The translations under genes were made by a program, and so were the position numbers. The notes under the pieces were generated by a model. That model did no database searches. It had not been told where the DNA came from and worked only from the letters and a program-made list of their open reading frames with translations. DNA of 64,000 bases from Silicimonas sp. (GTDB lineage Bacteria > Pseudomonadota > Alphaproteobacteria > Rhodobacterales > Rhodobacteraceae): positions 59,508 to 123,507 of the forward strand of contig JAJDZT010000050.1 in assembly GCA_022824525.1 (NCBI GenBank). The letters are read 5' to 3'. The first letter of the stretch is position 1; every line of letters begins with the position of its first letter. Positions 1 through 10,516 of the stretch are shown piece by piece.

Positions 1-1093
1 CCATGCCGCGCTCGGCAAGCGCGCGCCCGTCCAGTTCTTCGCCCTCGAACGTGGCTGACGCGATCCCCCGCATCGCGCCTCCATCCATCCTTAATTCGCG
101 AAGAGGTGCGGCCGCGATCTGCTCCGCCGTGGGCACTTGCACCGCGTTCGGTGGCAAGAAAGGTATCGGGTCAGGACGAGGCCCCTGACCAGTCTCCACC
201 GGAAAGCTCGCCAGTGCGAAGTCTCCATCGCGCTCTTGCGACAGGATCAGCGCTTCGCCGCCCTCCTCGGCGGTAATATCCGCAATCAGATCAACGCGCT
301 GCGCGGGCGCGATGACCAGATCATCGGTTCCGCGGAAAACTGCGCCTTGTGGCAGTACAACCGGCATGCCGTCCAGCGCGACCACCGCGGCACGCATGCC
401 GGTCAGACGAAGCTGGAACACCCGCGCATTTGCCGTGTTGATCAGCCTCAATCGCACCCGGGCACCGCGTGGGAGTGGTTTGGCAAAATCGCCTTGACCG
501 TTCACCGTGATCCAGTTGCCGATGCGCCCACCATGCGCAGAGGTCCGCAGATCGCCGAAGGTTTCGAACAGCGTTGCATCCGCTCCGAACAACCAATCGT
601 CCAGGATCAGCACCTCGTCAAAATCGACTTCTGGCGGCTCGGCTTCATCTATGATGAGCGGCCCGAGAAGCCCGCGGGCTACCTGTTCGAAGCTTCGGCT
701 GTGAGAGTGATACCAATAGGTCCCGGCGTCCGGCAGGCGGAAATCGTAGTCAAAACTCTCGCCCGGCGGTATCGGCGATTGCGTCAAGTAGGGTACGCCG
801 TCCATGCCGTTTTCCAGTCGGAGCCCGTGCCAGTGAACGGCCGTGTCTTCGTCCAACGCATTGGTCACCTGCACCTGCATGCGTTCGCCCTGACGCGCAC
901 GCAGCAATGGTCCCGGCGTTTGGTCATTAAAGGCCCAGACAGGAGTGGGTGCGTATTCGGGCGGCGCCAATTGAGCTGTTGCCGGCGCGGCAGTCAAAGT
1001 AAACGGACTTGCCTGTACGGGACGGGCAAAAGAAACGGCGGCAAGCCCTGCAAGGACCTGCCGCCGGTTTGGACCTGAGCAGCCCGATACCAT
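1..1093 (-). CDS. multicopper oxidase family protein, partial (runs off the window start)
   Basis: Manual minus-strand translation from ATG at 1093: [28 protein letters not shown]...NDQTPGPLLRARQGERMQVQVTNALDEDTAVHWHGLRL...GTYWYHSHS. HWHG and HSHS copper motifs and a Tat-like RR signal. Absent from the ORF track because it has no stop in the window. Confidence 0.9.
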   Translation of the reverse strand, partial: MVSGCSGPNRRQVLAGLAAVSFARPVQASPFTLTAAPATAQLAPPEYAPTPVWAFNDQTPGPLLRARQGERMQVQVTNALDEDTAVHWHGLRLENGMDGVPYLTQSPIPPGESFDYDFRLPDAGTYWYHSHSRSFEQVARGLLGPLIIDEAEPPEVDFDEVLILDDWLFGADATLFETFGDLRTSAHGGRIGNWITVNGQGDFAKPLPRGARVRLRLINTANARVFQLRLTGMRAAVVALDGMPVVLPQGAVFRGTDDLVIAPAQRVDLIADITAEEGGEALILSQERDGDFALASFPVETGQGPRPDPIPFLPPNAVQVPTAEQIAAAPLRELRMDGGAMRGIASATFEGEELDGRALAERGM

Positions 1094-2610
1094 CAGTCCA
1101 TCTTTGGCAGAAGGCTGTTCACGCTGTCCTTGGCGTCGCCGTAGAACATCCGCGTGTTCTCCTTGTAGAAGAGCGGGTTTTCGATGCCGGAATAGCCGGT
1201 GCCTTGCCCGCGTTTTGACACGAAGACCTGCTTGGCTTTCCAGACTTCCAGCACCGGCATGCCGGCGATGGGTGAATTCGGATCGTCCTGCGCGGCTGGG
1301 TTCACGATGTCGTTCGAGCCGATGACGATGACCACATCCGTGTCCGGGAAGTCGTCGTTGATCTCGTCCATCTCAAGCACGATGTCATACGGCACCTTGG
1401 CCTCGGCCAGAAGCACGTTCATGTGCCCCGGCAGACGACCCGCCACGGGATGAATTGCAAAGCGGACTTCCTTGCCCGCCGCCCGCATCTTCCGCGTCAG
1501 TTCCGCAACGGCCGTTTGCGCCTGCGCCACCGCCATGCCGTAACCCGGCACGATGACAACGCTGTCGGCTTCCTGAAGTGCGGCTGCTACACCGTCGGCA
1601 TCAATGGCGACCTGCTCGCCTTCGACCGCCATCTGTTCACCCGCTGCGCCACCGAAGCCGCCGAGGATGACCGAAATGAAGGACCGGTTCATTGCCTTAC
1701 ACATAATGTAGGACAAGATCGCACCGGACGAGCCAACCAGCGCGCCCACCACGATCAACAGATCATTTCCAAGCGAGAAGCCGATGGCCGCTGCCGCCCA
1801 GCCGGAATAGCTGTTCAGCATCGAGACGACGACCGGCATGTCCGCGCCGCCGATGCCCATGATCAGGTGATACCCGATGAAGAGGGCCGCGATGGTCAGC
1901 AGCACCAGCGTCCACGATCCGGAACCACTCAGATACATGATCAGCATCAGGACCGAGAAGGCGGCTGCGCCTGCGTTCAGCAGGTGACCGCCCGGAAGCT
2001 GTTTCGCACCGGTATCGATCTGGAACGGCAGTTTCGAAGAACTGCCGGAAAGCTTGCCGTAAGCAACGACTGACCCTGTGAAGGTCACGGCACCGATCCA
2101 GATGCCCAGCGCAAGTTCGACCCGCAGGATGCCGATTTCGACACCCGACTTCTTCGCGACGAGCTGACCGAAGGTCGACAGCCCGTCATGCACTTCCTTC
2201 GGCAGACCAATGGCCGTGAAGCCATCGTCTTTGACAGCACCGAGCACGCCACCGCTTTCGGCATAAAGCGCGGAGACGATGTTGATCATGATGTCGGCGT
2301 TGAAGCCCACGAACACCGCCGCCAGACCGACGAGGGAGTGCATGATGGCCACAAGTTCGGGCATCTGGGTCATTTCGACCTTGGTGGCGAGCTGATAGCC
2401 CAGCATCGCGCCAAACACGATCATGATGATGGCAAGCGGCCAAAGCCCCTCGCCCGGTCCGATCAACGTGGCCAGTACCGCAATCGCCATACCGACGATC
2501 CCGTACCAGACCGCGCGTTTCGCGCTTTCCTGCCCCGAAAGGCCACCCAGCGAGAAGATGAAGAGAACAGCCGCAACAACATAGGCGGCAGTGGTAAATC
2601 CGAAGTCCAT
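1093..2610 (-). CDS. pntB: NAD(P) transhydrogenase subunit beta
   Basis: 505 aa; [30 protein letters not shown]... and C-terminal [10 protein letters not shown]...[22 protein letters not shown] are typical of PntB. Confidence 0.97.
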   Translation of the reverse strand: MDFGFTTAAYVVAAVLFIFSLGGLSGQESAKRAVWYGIVGMAIAVLATLIGPGEGLWPLAIIMIVFGAMLGYQLATKVEMTQMPELVAIMHSLVGLAAVFVGFNADIMINIVSALYAESGGVLGAVKDDGFTAIGLPKEVHDGLSTFGQLVAKKSGVEIGILRVELALGIWIGAVTFTGSVVAYGKLSGSSSKLPFQIDTGAKQLPGGHLLNAGAAAFSVLMLIMYLSGSGSWTLVLLTIAALFIGYHLIMGIGGADMPVVVSMLNSYSGWAAAAIGFSLGNDLLIVVGALVGSSGAILSYIMCKAMNRSFISVILGGFGGAAGEQMAVEGEQVAIDADGVAAALQEADSVVIVPGYGMAVAQAQTAVAELTRKMRAAGKEVRFAIHPVAGRLPGHMNVLLAEAKVPYDIVLEMDEINDDFPDTDVVIVIGSNDIVNPAAQDDPNSPIAGMPVLEVWKAKQVFVSKRGQGTGYSGIENPLFYKENTRMFYGDAKDSVNSLLPKMD

Positions 2611-2625
2611 TTCCCCTACCCCTAT

Positions 2626-4197
2626 TTACGATTTCTGGAACATGGCGAGCATGCGACGGGTGACCAGGAAGCCCCCGAAAATGTTCACCGCGGCCATGAA
2701 GATGCCGATTGCGGCAAGGATCATGATCAGGAAACTGTTCGATCCGACTTGCATCAGCGCGCCCAGAATAATGATCGAGGAAATGGCGTTCGTCACAGCC
2801 ATCAGTGGCGTGTGCAGTGAATGCGAGACATTCCAAATCACCTGGAATCCGACGAAGACCGACAACACAAACACGATGAAGTGCTGCATGAAGCTTGCCG
2901 GAGCGATTAGGCCGACGAGCAGGATCAATGCTCCGCCAATTCCGAGAAGCCCAACCTGCGTTGTGGTCTCTTTCCGGAATGCTGCCGCTTCAGCCGCGCG
3001 CTTTTCCTCCGGCGTCAACTCTTTCGGAGGCGCCTTCTTGGGCTGCGCCGCGATCGCCTGTGTTTTCGGCGGAGGGGGCGGCCAAGTGATCTCACCCTGG
3101 TGCGTCACAGTTGCACCGCGGATCACATCATCTTCCATGTCATGCACGACCTGCCCGTCCTTTTCAGGTGTCAGGTCTGCCATCATGTGCCGAATGTTGG
3201 TCGAATAGAGGAGCGAAGACTGCGTCGCCATGCGTGACGGGAAATCGGTGTACCCGACAATGGTCACCCCGTTTTCGGTGACAATCTTTTCATCCTTTAC
3301 GGTCAGTTCGCAGTTCCCACCACGTTCGGCGGCCAAGTCCACGATCACCGAACCCGGCTTCATCATGTCAACCATATCCTTGGTCCACAGAACCGGAGCA
3401 TCACGGTTCGGGATCAAGGCCGTGGTGATGACAATGTCCATCTCCGGCGCGATTTCGCGGAACTTGGCAAGCTGTGCTGCCGCAAACTCGGGCGAAGACA
3501 CTGCCGCGTATCCGCCAATGGCGGCCCCGTCGGTCTGTTCCTCTTCAAAATCGAGGAACACGAACTCAGCGCCCATCGATTCGATTTGCTCGGCCACTTC
3601 TGGGCGGACATCGAAGGCATATGTGATGGCGCCAAGCGAGGTGGCCGTTCCGACCGCAGCAAGGCCCGCAACACCTGCGCCCACAACCAGCACCTTGGCC
3701 GGAGGAACCTTACCGGCCGCCGTCACCTGACCAGTGAAGAACCGTCCGAAGTTGTTGCCCGCTTCGATGACCGCGCGGTAGCCCGCAATGTTTGCCATGG
3801 AAGACAAGGCATCCATCTTCTGGGCGCGGCTGATCCGCGGAACCATGTCCATCGCGATCACGTTCGCCTTCTGCGCCTTCGCGGTTTCCAGAAGCTTCTC
3901 GTTCGCAGCCGGATAGAAGAAAGAGATCAGCGTCTGCCCTTCAGACAGCTTCTTGGCCTCTGCCGTGGTGGGAGGACGCACTTTTGCGACCACATCTGCC
4001 TGCTTCCAGAGGTCCGCCCCTTTGACGACCTGTACACCGGCCTCTTCATAGGCCTTGTCATCAAAACCGGCGGAAACACCCGCTCCGCTTTCGATAAGGC
4101 ATTCATAGCCAAGCTTCGCCAGGTCCTTGGCGCTTTGCGGCGTCATTGCCACGCGCGCTTCGTCCGCCGCAGATTCTTTCGGCGCTCCGATCTTCAT
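2626..4197 (-). CDS. pntA: NAD(P) transhydrogenase subunit alpha
   Basis: 523 aa; MKIGAPKE...RVAMTPQSAKDLAKLGYE N-terminus, Pro-rich linker, C-terminal membrane segment; directly upstream of pntB. Confidence 0.97.
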   Translation of the reverse strand: MKIGAPKESAADEARVAMTPQSAKDLAKLGYECLIESGAGVSAGFDDKAYEEAGVQVVKGADLWKQADVVAKVRPPTTAEAKKLSEGQTLISFFYPAANEKLLETAKAQKANVIAMDMVPRISRAQKMDALSSMANIAGYRAVIEAGNNFGRFFTGQVTAAGKVPPAKVLVVGAGVAGLAAVGTATSLGAITYAFDVRPEVAEQIESMGAEFVFLDFEEEQTDGAAIGGYAAVSSPEFAAAQLAKFREIAPEMDIVITTALIPNRDAPVLWTKDMVDMMKPGSVIVDLAAERGGNCELTVKDEKIVTENGVTIVGYTDFPSRMATQSSLLYSTNIRHMMADLTPEKDGQVVHDMEDDVIRGATVTHQGEITWPPPPPKTQAIAAQPKKAPPKELTPEEKRAAEAAAFRKETTTQVGLLGIGGALILLVGLIAPASFMQHFIVFVLSVFVGFQVIWNVSHSLHTPLMAVTNAISSIIILGALMQVGSNSFLIMILAAIGIFMAAVNIFGGFLVTRRMLAMFQKS

Positions 4198-4312
4198 AAG
4201 AGGTGTCCCCCGTCTTCAGGTTTTGCCTTGATGTAAACTGACAGCTTCTATCGACCAGCCTTGATTTGCACAAGTTCACGGTCAAAACCTGCGGCGAAGT
4301 AACCGAAATCCG

Positions 4313-4744
4313 TCAAATCCACCGTCGCGTCGAGGCGGCATAGGCGTCAAAGGCTTCACCAAACTCCGACTGTAACCGCCCCTCTTCCGGCCGAATGAAG
4401 CGACGCTCCAGCACGACAGCTAGCAGCGGTACGAGCAGAACCCCCAGAACGCTTCCCCAAATCAGAGCAAAGCCCGCGAGGATAAGAACGTCGGCAAGAT
4501 AGATTGGATTTCTCGTCCATCGGAAAACACCGCCTTGAATCAACGCCGACGGCATTTGATGCGGAATGACAGTTGTGCGAGCGCGGGCAAACTCCAGAAG
4601 TGCTGCGACCGTCAGGAGTGCCGCCAACGCAAGGCAAATCAGTCCCGGGAAGAACACTCCACCCCAAGGCGCGTGCCAGGGTGAGACCCACGCCAAAACG
4701 AGGAAGGCCAAAAGCCAAAGGGGCGGCAGGTCAAGCATGCGCAT
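4313..4744 (-). CDS. isoprenylcysteine carboxylmethyltransferase family (PEMT/ICMT-like) membrane protein
   Basis: 143 aa, hydrophobic; GVFRWTRNPIYLADVLI and ERRFIRPEEGRLQSEFGEAFDAYAASTRRWI match the NnrU/PEMT/ICMT-like signature. Confidence 0.85.
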   Translation of the reverse strand: MRMLDLPPLWLLAFLVLAWVSPWHAPWGGVFFPGLICLALAALLTVAALLEFARARTTVIPHQMPSALIQGGVFRWTRNPIYLADVLILAGFALIWGSVLGVLLVPLLAVVLERRFIRPEEGRLQSEFGEAFDAYAASTRRWI

Positions 4745-4960
4745 GACAGTCTCCTACCTTAGGTGGTGTTCCTTGCACAAACACAACCACAACCACCAAA
4801 TGTTGCGATTCTCCGCTCAATTAACCGTAAAACTTGCGATTTAGGGAAGCTTAAGGCAAAGTTAACGCGCAGGGAATCCCGCGTTGCTGCCAACTGCTTC
4901 CGGGAGAGAAAAAAGAAACTTGGGGGGGACGGCGCACTGCCGTTCCAAGGGTAGTGTAAT

Positions 4961-7000
4961 ATGCCGATCGGCTATCGGGTTTCGCTCGCCGACGCACAGC
5001 TTGATGCAGGCGATGCGGTCCTTGGACCGCAGGTTTTCTTCGAAACCGGTACGGTCATCGGCACCGGAACCGTAACCTTCTTCAACTTCGTGTTCGACGG
5101 CGGCTCCGGTGCAAGCGGCACCGGTAGCGGCACCTTTATCCTTGGCACCGACGGCCATCTCTATTTCGACCCGGACTTCAATCCCGACCTTCTGACCTCT
5201 TTCGACAGCGCCGAGGTGGCCACCGGACCCACTTTCGACGGCGCGATCTTCGGCACGACCGGCAACGACTCTGCGCTTGACGGCACCGACGCCGACGACC
5301 TGATCTTCGGCGGTAACGATCGCACCATTGGCAATTCAGGCAATGACACCATCGACGCTGGCGCTGGTGACGATACTGTTTTCGCCGAGGACGGAGCAGA
5401 CTCTGTCACCGCAGGCCACGGCGATGACAGCGTCGAAGGCGGCGCGGGCGGCGACACGCTTATTGGCGGCACCGGCAGCGATACGCTGTCCGGAGGTAGC
5501 GGTGCAGATGTTCTGGACGGCGGTGGACAGGCGGCGGTTGTCGGCACATCGGAGTCGTTGAACTGGTCGAGTGAAGGCTCTGACGGCACAAGCCTCGAGA
5601 GTGGTTTCATCCAATCCACCGGAACAATGGATGTCACCTTCACCTATGTCGATGACGGTGGCGGCAACGAAGCCGAAGTTGAATCCAGTAGCACGCAATA
5701 TGTCGAATCCGGTGAGCCGTTTTCGACGTCGTCAGCTTTGCGATTGGGCGGTAACGGCCTTGGCGACACATCGACCGCACTTTTCAATTTCGCCGCCTCG
5801 ACCGGCAGCGGCATGACGGATGAAGTCGACAACCTGCAGTTCCGCATAAACGATATCGACACCGGTGGCTGGCAGGACCAAATCGTCGTCACTGCCTTCG
5901 ACGCGGACGGCAATTCAGTCGCCGTTACAATCGTTGCCGCAGGGAACGACACCGTTACGGGGAACACTGTCGTCGCCGGACCCGGCAATGATCAGTCATC
6001 TCAGGCCGATGGTTCTGTGCTTGTCACCTTTGCTGGGCCTGTGAACCGCGTTGAAGTCAACTATTCGAATCTGAACAATGGCGGTCAGCTTGTCTTCTTA
6101 ACCGACCTCCATTTTGACACCATTCCAGATCTGGACGGCGCCGACTCGCTTGTCGGTGGTACTGGCAATGACACACTGACACTTGGCGACCAGGATATCG
6201 GCCTTGGCCAGGATGGTGACGACACGTTCCTGATCGATGCCAGTGCACTTAACGGCGGCACAATTACGGTTGTCGGCGGCGAAGGCGATGAAACTGACGG
6301 CGATACGCTTGACCTCACAGGCGTCCTCGACAAGGGGACCATCGTCTACTCAAACACTGACGACAACGCGGGCGGGCTCTCTGGAACCGCCACACTCACG
6401 GATGGCACGATCGTCAATTTCTCCGAGATTGAGACGATCATCTGCTTTGCGGCGGGCACGGCGATTGAAACACCGAGTGGAGAACGCCGCATCGAGAAAC
6501 TCCGGGCCGGCGATCTGGTGCTGACGCTCGACAATGGCCCGCAGAGAATTCGCTGGATCGGCAAGAAGACCGTGCGGGCAACCGGCGCGCTGGCTCCTAT
6601 TCGGTTCACGAGAGGCACGATTGGAAATCATCGCGACTTGCTCGTCAGCCCGCAACACCGCATCCTTTGCGGCGGATATACCACCCAGCTGTATTTTGGA
6701 GAACCCGAGGTTCTGGCACCTGCCAAGAGCCTCGTCGATGAACTGGGAGTCAGCGTCGCCTATGGTGGCATGGTGACCTATTACCACATGCTCTTCGACT
6801 GCCATCAGATCGTGATCGCCAACGGCGCCCCGTCCGAAAGCTTCTATCCGGGCGGGTTCGGCCTCGACACTTTGCCAGACCCGTCTCGAGATGAAATCTT
6901 CCGTCTCTTCCCGGAACTCAGATCGAACTTGGGTTCCTACGGACCGGCCAGCCGTGTCTGCGTCAAGGCCTCGGAAGCGCGGGCATTGATCGGAGCGTAG
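4961..7000 (+). CDS. RTX-like, Gly/Asp-rich secreted protein with C-terminal Hint domain
   Basis: 679 aa; tandem GxGxDxx repeats (GNSGNDTIDAGAGDDTVFAEDGADSV) and Hint-type CFAAGTAIETPSGERRIEKLRAGDLVLTLDNGPQRIRWIGKKTV. Confidence 0.9.
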   Translation: MPIGYRVSLADAQLDAGDAVLGPQVFFETGTVIGTGTVTFFNFVFDGGSGASGTGSGTFILGTDGHLYFDPDFNPDLLTSFDSAEVATGPTFDGAIFGTTGNDSALDGTDADDLIFGGNDRTIGNSGNDTIDAGAGDDTVFAEDGADSVTAGHGDDSVEGGAGGDTLIGGTGSDTLSGGSGADVLDGGGQAAVVGTSESLNWSSEGSDGTSLESGFIQSTGTMDVTFTYVDDGGGNEAEVESSSTQYVESGEPFSTSSALRLGGNGLGDTSTALFNFAASTGSGMTDEVDNLQFRINDIDTGGWQDQIVVTAFDADGNSVAVTIVAAGNDTVTGNTVVAGPGNDQSSQADGSVLVTFAGPVNRVEVNYSNLNNGGQLVFLTDLHFDTIPDLDGADSLVGGTGNDTLTLGDQDIGLGQDGDDTFLIDASALNGGTITVVGGEGDETDGDTLDLTGVLDKGTIVYSNTDDNAGGLSGTATLTDGTIVNFSEIETIICFAAGTAIETPSGERRIEKLRAGDLVLTLDNGPQRIRWIGKKTVRATGALAPIRFTRGTIGNHRDLLVSPQHRILCGGYTTQLYFGEPEVLAPAKSLVDELGVSVAYGGMVTYYHMLFDCHQIVIANGAPSESFYPGGFGLDTLPDPSRDEIFRLFPELRSNLGSYGPASRVCVKASEARALIGA

Positions 7001-7015
7001 TGCCGCTCGGCGTTC

Positions 7016-7708
7016 TCAGGCGAACCATTTGTCGTAGTCGCTGACCAGCAGATGCGTCGGATCGGCATCCTCATCGATGTCAGCAAATCGACCGACCGGT
7101 TCGCGAAAGACATTGTCGGTCACGTCGTCATTGACCGTGGAGACTTCCCCGATCAGAACGGTGCCCCCCTCGCCCCAGAACGCGTGCCAGTCGCCAGGGT
7201 TGAGCGTGACACTTTCGCCCGGAGCAAGCTTCAACTTTTCGCCGGGCGCAAACGGCCGCGCCAAACCGTCACAAAGCACCGTGCCCCCCTTTTCCCCGTC
7301 AAAGTTGCCGTCGGCATCCGACCCGAATAATTCCACGATCAATATCGCACCACCGCGATTGATGATGTCCTCGGACTTGATGACATGCGTGTGCATCGGA
7401 CTCAGCTGATTTTCATTCGATATCAACAGCTTTTCTGCATAAACCATGCCGCGACCGCGCTCGAGGTCGGCCAGATGACCGTTTCGCAACGTAAACAAAA
7501 ACAATCCAAGGTTCTCATAGTCGCCCTGCCCATAGTCGGTGATGTCCCAGCCCATGCGCGCATCCGCAATTCGACGCGCCGAGCCATCCGCCACGCGCGC
7601 CTGAAATTCCGTCGGCGACCAATAGGCAAACGGTGGAAGCGTGAACCCATGGCGGCGGATCAAATCATCGGCCTCGGCCATAATGGTGTTGACGGTCGAG
7701 CGTTTCAT
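7016..7708 (-). CDS. D-lyxose/D-mannose ketol-isomerase family (cupin) sugar isomerase
   Basis: Probable start MKRSTVNTIMAEADDLIRRHGFTLPPFAYWSP at 7708, inside the longer 7016..7897 ORF; cupin-like HTHVIKSEDIINRGGAILIVELFG and LAPGESVTLNPGDWHAFWGEGG. Confidence 0.82.
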   Translation of the reverse strand: MKRSTVNTIMAEADDLIRRHGFTLPPFAYWSPTEFQARVADGSARRIADARMGWDITDYGQGDYENLGLFLFTLRNGHLADLERGRGMVYAEKLLISNENQLSPMHTHVIKSEDIINRGGAILIVELFGSDADGNFDGEKGGTVLCDGLARPFAPGEKLKLAPGESVTLNPGDWHAFWGEGGTVLIGEVSTVNDDVTDNVFREPVGRFADIDEDADPTHLLVSDYDKWFA

Positions 7709-7766
7709 GGGCGTCCCTTTCCTCAGTCCGTCCCAAAATGACAAGCGGCAACGCCCACGTCCAGAG

Positions 7767-8291
7767 CTACGCGGCCCATTCGCCGAGGATATTTTCCAGA
7801 GCGTCCCAGTCGGTGTACTCGCGGTCCTCGCCGGGGGTTGTCGAAGGGTCTTTCTGGCTCTCGATCCAACGCATCGCCCAGTACTTGAAGAAATCATAGT
7901 CCGAGAAACGGAAAGCTCCCGCGATCTGCTCTATCCGGTTTGGCGTCCAGCCGATTTCAGCCGCGAAACCATCAACGATCCGAGACAGACCTGCCCAGTC
8001 TTCCGCCTCGTCCCCTGCAGCCGCAAGCGATACGGAAAGGAACAACGACTTCATGCCCTTCAAGACCGAGGCATGGGATTTCGCGAACTCGACCAAGGAC
8101 GACTGGTAGTGCCCGGTATGAACCGAAGCGGCAAGCAGAACGCCGTCAAACTCAGCCGGATCAAGATCCGCCGCAGTGTCCGCCGGACACAGGGCAACGG
8201 CGTGCCCATTCTTCGAGAAGTACTGCAGTGCAAAGTGGCAGATCTTTCGTGTCTGCCCTTCCGTCGAGCCGTAAACGATCAGAATTCTCAT
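7767..8291 (-). CDS. flavodoxin domain protein (HemG-like)
   Basis: MRILIVYGSTEGQTRKICHFALQYF FMN-binding loop; start placed at 8291. Confidence 0.82.
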   Translation of the reverse strand: MRILIVYGSTEGQTRKICHFALQYFSKNGHAVALCPADTAADLDPAEFDGVLLAASVHTGHYQSSLVEFAKSHASVLKGMKSLFLSVSLAAAGDEAEDWAGLSRIVDGFAAEIGWTPNRIEQIAGAFRFSDYDFFKYWAMRWIESQKDPSTTPGEDREYTDWDALENILGEWAA

Positions 8292-8371
8292 GGCGCACCT
8301 CTGCAATAGACATGCGCGCAATTTAGGAGAGTTGATTTTCTGGAGCTTTGATCCCGGTCAAACCTGACAGA

Positions 8372-9505
8372 TCAAGCGGCCTCGTCCATAAGACCCGTCG
8401 GAAGGACCTCCCGCGCTTCGCGCACAAAGGAGCGAATGGCTTCGTCCGAAATGGTCCAGAGCCGTGGATAAAGCACGGTCATCTCGTTCCGGATCAGCAT
8501 GAGAAGTGTGTCTTTCAGCGCAAGTGGCGCATCCGTTCCGATGGCCCGAATTTCACCGGCAAGCGCGTCAGCCATACGGTTCACTTCAGCTTGCGTCGCC
8601 GACATTGTTGCAAGGTCCAGCATGGACGTCGCCAGGATATCCGGGTCGTAAAGCTCGCGTGCGTTCTCTCTCGCACCGATCAGAGGCTGGAAGAACAGTG
8701 CATAGCCGCCAAGTCCCAGCGTCGCGGAAGTGCGTTCGATCGCGGCATCTGCCAGCGCTTCGATCTCCTCGTCCGTTGCTTTTTCCGGGTCAGACAACCA
8801 AACGGCATGCGCGGCGTAGATAGCAGGGTTCGATGGATCGAGCATGATCCAGTTCTCGAAGAGTTCGGGCAACATGTGCGCATGCCCTGGCGAACCAAGC
8901 GCCTGCATGTACTTAGCTTCGGCCAGAAGCGGCGACATGAGCGCCCGCGCATCAAAATTGTTCAGGATTTCTCCGGCAGACACATAGTGGCTCGCCATGC
9001 GACGCCATGCTTCCTTCTGGCAATCTTCCGGCCAATGATCGGCACGGTAAGCAAGGCCAAGAAGCAAATGAGCGCGTGCGGCCAAAAGAGCAAGGACATG
9101 GCTTTCCGAGGAGCGCTCCCACGTGTCCACGAAGCAACCGAGTTCCAGCTCTGCTTCCTCGAGATCGGAAAGGCTGTTGTGCGGGGCCTCGTCGATCAGC
9201 GACTGCAAGCCTGACAGCGCAACGTCGACCGAGATTTCGTGAAATCGAAGTCCGCCTTGGGTCGATGCAAGCTCGGCTTCCCAAGTTGCGATCTGGTCAC
9301 CGATCTCGACCCATTCATCCTCAAGCATCAGGCAAGCAATATGCCCGGCGACGGCGCGCCGCTCCTTGTGGTCCGGGTCATCATGCTCGACTGCAAGCTT
9401 GGATACATCCGGTTCTTCCGGCATCGAAGCAGGCGCAGCAGGCTTCGACAGCACGAATGTCATGCTGGAAGCGATACCGCGTGCAATGATTTGAAGAACC
9501 CGCAT
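8372..9505 (-). CDS. conserved hypothetical protein, alpha-helical repeat-like; paralogue of 20254..21489
   Basis: 377 aa uninterrupted ORF; visible similarity to the 411 aa product at 20254..21489 (see findings). Confidence 0.75.
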   Translation of the reverse strand: MRVLQIIARGIASSMTFVLSKPAAPASMPEEPDVSKLAVEHDDPDHKERRAVAGHIACLMLEDEWVEIGDQIATWEAELASTQGGLRFHEISVDVALSGLQSLIDEAPHNSLSDLEEAELELGCFVDTWERSSESHVLALLAARAHLLLGLAYRADHWPEDCQKEAWRRMASHYVSAGEILNNFDARALMSPLLAEAKYMQALGSPGHAHMLPELFENWIMLDPSNPAIYAAHAVWLSDPEKATDEEIEALADAAIERTSATLGLGGYALFFQPLIGARENARELYDPDILATSMLDLATMSATQAEVNRMADALAGEIRAIGTDAPLALKDTLLMLIRNEMTVLYPRLWTISDEAIRSFVREAREVLPTGLMDEAA

Positions 9506-9655
9506 GGCTTCTCTCCACGTCCCAATTACTAGGGAAACTGACGAGCCAATTCGGCAACTTTAAGGCAAACTCACGGCGCAGAATATGAAATTTACCCTGA
9601 AAATGCAGCGCGAACCGCCATTTGCGGCCTGCATGGAAATGCCTTGGAAGTCAAT

Positions 9656-10516
9656 TTATCGCGCCCAACTCGGCAGGCGCGTGTTTTGAACAAGCGAAAC
9701 AGTCGGTGCATATTTTCCACCCAAGGCCAAGGTGGCCCGCTTCATGATCTGAATGGCATCTTCCGATTTCGCCGGCAAAGCAGACGGTGAAATGGGCTCA
9801 CCAATGGTGATCCGATACGGTTGTCGGTCCTTGTTCAGGGTCTCGTAGAAAAGCGTGATGTCGCGAAGCGTCGGATGCAAGATGTCGAACAGATAGAACA
9901 GCGCCGAGTTGCGGGCGCGGATATGAAGCGGAATAACCGGAAGTTCGAACTTGCGCGCGATCATGGCTGCCGACGCCATCCATTCGCGTTCATGAAGCTT
10001 CAGCCCGCGCCGTTTGGCCAATCGCCCACTGGGGAAAATCACTCCCAAACGCCCGGCATCGATCGCTCTTCGCGTATATTCCATTGTTTCGCGCGTTTTG
10101 GCGCGCGTCCGTTTGTCCACCCGCCACTCCACGGGTGCGATCAGGCTTTCAAACTGCGGCATAATACGCAGAATGTCCGAATTGGCGTAGATGAACATGT
10201 CCGGCCGAAGCGGATAAAGCGCGTGATGCAGCATGATGCCGTCTGCAATTCCCGTTGGATGATTGGCCACGATAAGAGCCGATCCTTGCCGCGGGATATT
10301 CTCAAGGCCCGAAACTTTCAAATCGCGCGCCAAAAGCCCGGCTACATGCCGCATGACACGATCCGTAGACCAGTCGCGGTACAGACGGCCCAGATCAACC
10401 GTCCGCTCATATCCAAGCAACGTCATAAGACCATTGCGAGCAACGGCGCTGGTCAAATTATCGTTGAATAACCAAGGCGCTCGTTCTGCAATAAGTGGAT
10501 CAATTCTGTCTTTCAT
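9656..10516 (-). CDS. lysophospholipid acyltransferase (PlsC-like)
   Basis: 286 aa; SALIVANHPTGIADGIML and IFPSGRLAKRR acyltransferase motifs. Confidence 0.87.
   Translation of the reverse strand: MKDRIDPLIAERAPWLFNDNLTSAVARNGLMTLLGYERTVDLGRLYRDWSTDRVMRHVAGLLARDLKVSGLENIPRQGSALIVANHPTGIADGIMLHHALYPLRPDMFIYANSDILRIMPQFESLIAPVEWRVDKRTRAKTRETMEYTRRAIDAGRLGVIFPSGRLAKRRGLKLHEREWMASAAMIARKFELPVIPLHIRARNSALFYLFDILHPTLRDITLFYETLNKDRQPYRITIGEPISPSALPAKSEDAIQIMKRATLALGGKYAPTVSLVQNTRLPSWAR

Noticed and set aside
137-1078. 313 aa plus-strand ORF
   Set aside because: Antisense shadow of the minus-strand multicopper oxidase, which carries HWHG/HSHS motifs.
7788-7806. GAGGATATTTTCC, resembling the 3' intergenic element core
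   Set aside because: Lies inside the flavodoxin-domain CDS (ENILGEW) and lacks the adjacent GC hairpin.
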